NCBI GenBank assembly: GCA_026387595.1
Contig: JAPLLL010000043.1
Location: 1-9,962 of the forward strand
Length of the DNA stretch: 9,962 nt
DNA from: Candidatus Omnitrophota bacterium
GTDB lineage: Bacteria > Omnitrophota > Gorgyraeia > JABMQH01
Direction: 5' to 3'
The notes under the pieces were generated by a model. It was not told where the DNA came from, did not search any database, and saw nothing but the letters and a program-made list of their open reading frames with translations. Each line of letters opens with the position of its first letter. The first letter of the stretch is position 1. Position numbers and translations under genes: made by a program. This document shows, piece by piece, positions 6,418 through 9,962 of this stretch.

Positions 6418-7339
6418 TAATTAAAAGGTTTTTTATATCGTCGGAAGTCTCTATGTTGTGGACGATCAGATTAGGATCTATGCGCTTTAAGAGCCCTTTC
6501 AAGACTTTCCCCGGGCCTATCTCAAGAAAGGTATTTATCTTCTGGGAGACGACATAACGTATGGAGTCTTCCCAGTATGTGGAACAACTGACCTGGTCAA
6601 TGAGGTTTTCTTTTATAACTTCAGGCCTTATCTCAGGCGTCGCGTTTACATTGGAAATCACGGGAAGGTCCGGTTCGAACAGGGAAATCCTGGAAAGTTC
6701 TTCTTTAAGGCGTTGGCCTGCCCTGCTCATAAGCGAGGAGTGGAACGGCCCGCTTACCGCAAGAGGGATCGCCCTGGAAGCCCCTTTTGTTTTGGAGATG
6801 GCCATTGCCTTTTCTACGGATTCTCCCGAGCCGGAAATAACAACCTGGCCCGGGCAGTTAAGATTCGCCACTTCGCAGCCCGCCTCTTTACAGATATCTT
6901 CGGCAACTTCCGCTGTTATGCCGAGTATGGAAGCCATCTTTCCGGGAAATTCTTTTGCCGCTTCTTCCATGAACCTGCCTCTTAACCTTACAAGGCGCAC
7001 CGCGTCTCCGAATGCGATCGCCTCTGCGGCAACAAGCGCGGCATATTCGCCAAGGCTGAGGCCCAGCGCTGCCCGCGGTTCAAACTTCTTGTTCGCGTTC
7101 TGGAATGCCTTCAGCGCCGCGATGCTTACCGTCAGTATGGCTGGCTGGCAGTTTTCCGTCCTAGTAAGCTCTTCAAGGGGGCCCTCAAAGCACAGTTTTG
7201 CAATATCAAAACCAAGCGCCCTGTTCGCCTGCTCAAACGTTTCTCTGGCGATCGGATAATTATTATAAAGGTCCTTGCCCATTCCGGCATACTGGCTGCC
7301 CTGTCCCGGGAATATATACGCGCACTCTATCTTCGCCAT
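6410..7339 (-). CDS. fabD: Malonyl-CoA:ACP transacylase
   Basis: FabD moves malonyl groups from CoA to acyl carrier protein for cytoplasmic type II fatty-acid synthesis. The 309-residue length is normal for the family. Visible motifs are YIFPGQGSQYAGMG (8-21, oxyanion-hole Q13), the nucleophile elbow GLSLGEYAAL (93-102) with S95, R120 in RLRGRFMEEA (binds the malonyl carboxylate), AVSGPFHSSLM (194-204) with catalytic H200, and Q249. The residue before the nucleophile is Leu rather than the His of E. coli (GHSLGE); this variant is common in the family. The start overlaps plsX by 13 bases and the 3' end overlaps coaB by 8 bases, so translation is coupled. PlsX-FabD is a widespread pair, but the fabG and acpP genes that often follow are replaced here by coaB. 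Confidence 0.97.
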   Translation of the reverse strand: MAKIECAYIFPGQGSQYAGMGKDLYNNYPIARETFEQANRALGFDIAKLCFEGPLEELTRTENCQPAILTVSIAALKAFQNANKKFEPRAALGLSLGEYAALVAAEAIAFGDAVRLVRLRGRFMEEAAKEFPGKMASILGITAEVAEDICKEAGCEVANLNCPGQVVISGSGESVEKAMAISKTKGASRAIPLAVSGPFHSSLMSRAGQRLKEELSRISLFEPDLPVISNVNATPEIRPEVIKENLIDQVSCSTYWEDSIRYVVSQKINTFLEIGPGKVLKGLLKRIDPNLIVHNIETSDDIKNLLINE

Positions 7340-8325
7340 TTCTCTATCTCTTGCAGTATCTCCTCGTTTACGCCGCGGTCCTTGAATTCCGAGGCCACCC
7401 TTATCGCGTTTTTAATAGCCTTCTGGTTTGAAGAGCCGTGGGATATTATTACAACGCCGTTTATCCCGAGAAGCGGCGCGCCGCCGTATTCCGCGTAATC
7501 CATTTTTTTCCTGAACGCCTTGAACGCGGATTTTCCCAAAAATACACCCAGCCGCGCCATGAAAGAGCCCTTTAGTTCCCGCTTTAAAAATTCAAACATC
7601 GTAAACGCGACACTCTCGGACACCTTCAACACTACGTTGCCCACAAAGCCGTCGCAGACAATAACGTCGCTCTTCCCCGCATAGATGTCCCGCCCCTCTA
7701 CGTTGCCTATAAAATTCACACGACTCTCGCTTAATAACTTATGCGTTTCCTTTACGAAATCAGTGCCTTTAGTGACCTCTTCTCCTACGTTTAAAAGGCC
7801 GATGGTCGGGTTGGGCTTGCCGAGTATCCTTTTTGCATAGGCATCCGCCATAAGGCCGTACTGCAAAAGATGATTCGGCTTCGGGTCTATGTTTGCGCCG
7901 ACGTCCAGTATCATGGCCGGGCCTTTCAGTGTCGGGAACACTATCGCTATACCCGGCCGTTCAACACCGGGTAAAAGCCCCAGCGTATAAACAGCCGCAC
8001 ACACGACAGCGCCAGTGTTGCCTGCTGATACCATCGCGTCCGCCTCTTTGTTTTTCACCATGTCTACGCACACGCTTATCGAAGAATCCTTTTTCCTGCG
8101 TATCGGAGAAGTAGCTGCGTCCGACATCGTCACGACCTCTGTAGCATGACGTATGGTTATATTAGCCGGACAGGGTTTATATTTTGACGGCTCATTCTTA
8201 AGCGCATCCTCGTCCCCTACAAGGATGATCTCGCAGCCCCGTAGGTCCCTGGCAGCGTCTATCGCGCCGGCTACTTCAACGACCGGCGCCTTATCCCCTC
8301 CCATCCCATCGAGTGCTATTCTCAT
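7327..8325 (-). CDS. plsX: Phosphate acyltransferase PlsX
   Basis: PlsX converts acyl-ACP to acyl-phosphate, the acyl donor for PlsY in the first step of phospholipid synthesis, at the cytoplasmic face of the membrane. The 332-residue length is normal. Motifs are MRIALDGMGGDKAP (1-14), MVSAGNTGAVV (98-108), IGLLNVGEE (175-183), FIGNVEGRDI (205-214), CDGFVGNV (224-231), EYGGAPLLGI (279-288) and SHGSSN (295-300). The ATG at 8325 has GGAG 7 bases upstream. It follows rpmF after a 95-base gap full of repeated arms, and overlaps fabD by 13 bases. The order rpmF-plsX-fabD is conserved in many bacteria and ties ribosome production to membrane synthesis. Confidence 0.97.
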   Translation of the reverse strand: MRIALDGMGGDKAPVVEVAGAIDAARDLRGCEIILVGDEDALKNEPSKYKPCPANITIRHATEVVTMSDAATSPIRRKKDSSISVCVDMVKNKEADAMVSAGNTGAVVCAAVYTLGLLPGVERPGIAIVFPTLKGPAMILDVGANIDPKPNHLLQYGLMADAYAKRILGKPNPTIGLLNVGEEVTKGTDFVKETHKLLSESRVNFIGNVEGRDIYAGKSDVIVCDGFVGNVVLKVSESVAFTMFEFLKRELKGSFMARLGVFLGKSAFKAFRKKMDYAEYGGAPLLGINGVVIISHGSSNQKAIKNAIRVASEFKDRGVNEEILQEIEKWRR

Positions 8326-8349
8326 TTAAAAACTCCAATTATTAAATTT

Positions 8350-8420
8350 ATGATTACAACGATTTCGTGATAAATTTATGCTTTCGATTACAGTGATTTT
8401 ATCATTATCGCTGTAATCAT
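8350..8420 (-). promoter_or_regulatory. Repeated GATTACARYGAT arms between rpmF and plsX, possible operator or attenuator
   Basis: On the plus strand GATTACAACGAT (8352-8363) and GATTACAGTGAT (8386-8397) are direct copies, and ATCGCTGTAATC (8407-8418) is an inverted copy. In the minus-strand RNA the first segment (8420-8407) can pair with 8363-8350 over 14 bases with one G.U pair. Alternatively it can pair with 8397-8386 over 12 bases with one C.A mismatch. The two hairpins exclude each other. A separate 8-base inverted pair AAATTTAT/ATAAATTT (8344-8351 and 8370-8377) lies around the first copy. There is no U tract, so it is not a standard terminator. It begins directly after the rpmF stop. 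Function is inferred only from position and symmetry. Confidence 0.5.
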
Positions 8421-8618
8421 CTATTTCTTTTCCTTTTCCTGTTTACCAACCTGCACAACCTGCTTGCCTTTGTAAAATCCGCAGTGAGGGCAGACCCTGT
8501 GCGGCATCTTGGGCATCTTGCACTCAGGGCACACAGAAAGGCTCCCTAACTCAAGCTTATCGTTTGCCCTGCGCTTATCCCTTCTTGATCTTGAATGTCT
8601 TCGTTTTGGAAGTGGCAT
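8421..8618 (-). CDS. rpmF: 50S ribosomal protein L32
   Basis: This 65-residue L32 begins MPLPKRRHSRSRRDKRRAND, the typical basic N-terminal stretch that follows removal of Met. A zinc ribbon follows, with C30, C33, C43 and C46 (CPEC and CPHC pairs), so this is the zinc-binding form. The C-terminus is Lys/Glu-rich. An AGGAG site lies about 11 bases upstream of the ATG at 8618. It sits 22 bases after ackA. The DUF177 (YceD) gene that often precedes rpmF is absent here. Confidence 0.97.
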   Translation of the reverse strand: MPLPKRRHSRSRRDKRRANDKLELGSLSVCPECKMPKMPHRVCPHCGFYKGKQVVQVGKQEKEKK

Positions 8619-8640
8619 ATTTTACCGGCTCCTCTCTGTT

Positions 8641-9786
8641 CTATTTCTTTCTATTTATTATCTCGTATGTGTCCATTGCGATCATCCACTCTTCTTTCGT
8701 CGGGATGACCAGCACCTTGGCGCCAAACTTACTCAATATTTCAGACAGGTCCTTTTCCAGCCTGTCCTTAAGCCAGGGGTTGTTCTCGCCGATACCTGCG
8801 GTGAGCACGATCGCGTCTATACCGTTCATGACCGCTATGTAGGCACCTATGTATTTCTTTATGCGGTAATAGAATACATCCAGCGCGATACAGGCCTTGC
8901 CGTCCTTTATCTTGCACGCGGCATTAAGCTCTCTCATGTCGTTGCTTACTTCGGACAGGCCCAAAAGCCCGCTCTTTTTGTTAAGGATGTTATCCATCTG
9001 GTACGTATTAAGCCCCTCGTTTTCCAGGATAAAGGTCACTATCGCGGGATCGATGTCTCCGCAGCGCGTGCCCATCGCAAGGCCCTCAAGCGGCGTAAAA
9101 CCCATGCTGGTGTCCACGGAGCTCCCGTTCATCACGGCGGCAATGCTGCATCCGTTACCCAGGTGGCAGGTAATTATCTTTAGTTTTTCGGGCGGCTTGT
9201 TCAGGATCTTGGCGGCTTTGCGGGCCACATACTTGTGGCTTGTGCCGTGAAAGCCGTAACGCCGCATACCGTATTTTTTGTAGAACTTGTAGGGAAGCGC
9301 GTAGAAAAACGCCTCTTCAGGCATCGTCTGATGGAAGGCTGTGTCAAACACCGCGACCTGCGGTTTGTCGGGCAAAAGTTTTCTTGCGGCCTTTATGCCT
9401 TCAAGAGCGGGCGGATTATGCAGCGGCGCCAATTTTATGAATTTGGTGATGCTGGCAATCACGTCCTGGTTTATTAAAACCGATTTGTTAAATTCCTCGC
9501 CGCCATGCACCACCCTGTGGCCGACTCCGGAGATCTCGTCTATCGATTTAATTACGCCGACTTCGGAATGGGTAAGCATGTCCAGCACAAGCTCTGTCGC
9601 CTGATGATGGTTATCTGCCTGGACTTTCTGTTTGATCGGTTCCTGCTTGTCGATCTTATGCGTATGCGTGGCTTGCTTATCGCCTATGCGCTCGATTATG
9701 CCTTCGGCGAGAAATACATCTTTTTCCACGTCATACAACTTATATTTTATTGAAGAGCTGCCGGCGTTTATAACAAGTATGAGCAT
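8641..9786 (-). CDS. ackA: Acetate kinase
   Basis: AckA converts acetyl-phosphate and ADP to acetate and ATP in the cytoplasm, completing the Pta-AckA route. With the start chosen here the protein is 381 residues, slightly shorter than the usual 395-400. Motifs are LVINAGSSSIKYKLYD (4-19, N7), GVGHRVVHGGEEF (87-99, R91), LAPLHNPPALEGI (119-131), FDTAFHQTMP (147-156, D148), YGFHGTSHKYV (177-187, H180), CHLGNGCSIAAV (207-218), TPLEGLAMGTRCGDIDP (231-247, R241) and LTAGIGENNP (328-337); TKEE (363-366) carries the late catalytic Glu. All active-site residues are present and their numbering matches characterised enzymes. GGAGG lies 7 bases upstream of the ATG at 9786. Another in-frame ATG at 9792 overlaps the pta stop as ATGA but has almost no spacing, and longer N-terminal extensions would run through pta. 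Confidence 0.97.
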   Translation of the reverse strand: MLILVINAGSSSIKYKLYDVEKDVFLAEGIIERIGDKQATHTHKIDKQEPIKQKVQADNHHQATELVLDMLTHSEVGVIKSIDEISGVGHRVVHGGEEFNKSVLINQDVIASITKFIKLAPLHNPPALEGIKAARKLLPDKPQVAVFDTAFHQTMPEEAFFYALPYKFYKKYGMRRYGFHGTSHKYVARKAAKILNKPPEKLKIITCHLGNGCSIAAVMNGSSVDTSMGFTPLEGLAMGTRCGDIDPAIVTFILENEGLNTYQMDNILNKKSGLLGLSEVSNDMRELNAACKIKDGKACIALDVFYYRIKKYIGAYIAVMNGIDAIVLTAGIGENNPWLKDRLEKDLSEILSKFGAKVLVIPTKEEWMIAMDTYEIINRKK

Positions 9787-9788
9787 CT

Positions 9789-9962
9789 TCATGCCTCCTG
9801 GCAGCGCACGGATGTTATGGCTATGGCGTCCACTATATCCTGGGCAGTGCAGCCCCTGGAAAGGTCGCTGCACGGCTTTGCAAGGCCCTGAGGCAGCGGG
9901 CCGACCGCGCGCGCGCCTGCCAGCCGGTTCACGAGTTTATACGAGATGTTTGCGGTGTTTAA
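9789..9962 (-). CDS. pta: Phosphate acetyltransferase, C-terminal 57 residues
   Basis: Pta interconverts acetyl-CoA and acetyl-phosphate. Only the last 57 codons and the TGA stop are in the window, and the frame is open to the upstream edge. The tail contains ANISYKLVNRLAGARAVGP, then PQGLAKP and DLSRGCTAQDIVDAIAIT, the strongly conserved C-terminal signature of the family (NIGYK, VGP, QGL, DLSRGC in other enzymes). Domain layout and length cannot be judged. The stop lies 2 bases upstream of the preferred ackA start, so pta-ackA is a coupled pair, as is common. Confidence 0.95.
   Translation of the reverse strand, partial: LNTANISYKLVNRLAGARAVGPLPQGLAKPCSDLSRGCTAQDIVDAIAITSVRCQEA
9794..9798 (-). 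promoter_or_regulatory. Ribosome binding site deciding the ackA start
   Basis: GGAGG on the minus strand ends 7 bases before the ATG at 9786 but only 1 base before the ATG at 9792. This favours MLILVINAGSSS as the true N-terminus. The site lies inside the last pta codons, so ribosomes finishing pta are well placed to restart on ackA. Confidence 0.8.

Noticed and set aside
6561..7259. 232-codon open frame on the plus strand
   Set aside because: It is fully antisense to fabD; its Ser/Ala-rich composition is typical of a mirrored coding frame.
8509..9183. 224-codon open frame on the plus strand
   Set aside because: It lies antisense to rpmF and ackA, both certain, and its translation resembles no protein; it is a shadow frame.
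9787..9873. 29-residue N-terminal extension of acetate kinase
   Set aside because: It would run through the conserved C-terminus of pta in another frame, matches no AckA, and lacks a ribosome site; GGAGG supports the ATG at 9786.
1..9962. CRISPR arrays, tRNA or rRNA genes, insertion sequences, phage or defence genes
   Set aside because: I found no regularly spaced repeats, cloverleaf-like segments, transposase or phage-like motifs; apart from short gaps the window is filled by metabolic and signalling genes.

Overview
The window is an almost gap-free, single-direction stretch of a bacterial chromosome. Every supported gene lies on the minus strand, so transcription runs from base 9962 towards base 1. 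Protein content is that of a Gram-negative-like anaerobe with acetate-forming energy metabolism. The signal peptide ending in SFALRPRA, the moderate GC content and the gene mix remind me of Candidatus Omnitrophota (OP3) or a neighbouring PVC lineage. That assignment is an inference from memory at about 50% confidence, not a search result.

Layout in transcription order: the 3' end of pta (9962-9789); ackA (9786-8641), coupled to pta; rpmF (8618-8421); a 95-base gap with three copies of a 12-base motif; plsX (8325-7327); fabD (7339-6410); a stand-alone coaB (6417-5719); a single-domain response regulator (5716-5336); a GAF/HD-GYP phosphodiesterase (5363-4119); a zinc-dependent MDR dehydrogenase (4108-3080); a GC-rich terminator-like hairpin (3080-3050); and an LsrF-type class I aldolase (3015-2242). 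After an AT-rich gap with a plausible promoter comes a long open frame (2085 to beyond base 1). It encodes an exported protein with a CheR-like methyltransferase domain and an unrecognised C-terminal half.

From pta to the dehydrogenase the genes overlap or are separated by 2 to 95 bases, which suggests one long operon. Its first part is thematically tight. Pta/AckA interconvert acetyl-CoA and acetate with ATP gain, PlsX and FabD channel acyl groups into phospholipid and fatty-acid synthesis, and CoaB makes the CoA precursor they all need. A c-di-GMP-type signalling pair and carbohydrate/polyol enzymes follow.

The most interesting observations are four. (1) The response regulator ends in an in-frame A_AAA_AAG slippery heptamer directly followed by its stop, and a -1 shift enters the HD-GYP frame exactly. 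This is a candidate programmed frameshift making an RpfG-like fusion. (2) CoaB has lost the usually invariant catalytic Asn (Ser, one base away) and most of the KxKK motif, and it carries an in-frame GC-rich palindromic insertion. (3) A methyltransferase of the CheR fold carries a secretion signal. (4) The rpmF-plsX gap holds arms that can form two mutually exclusive hairpins.
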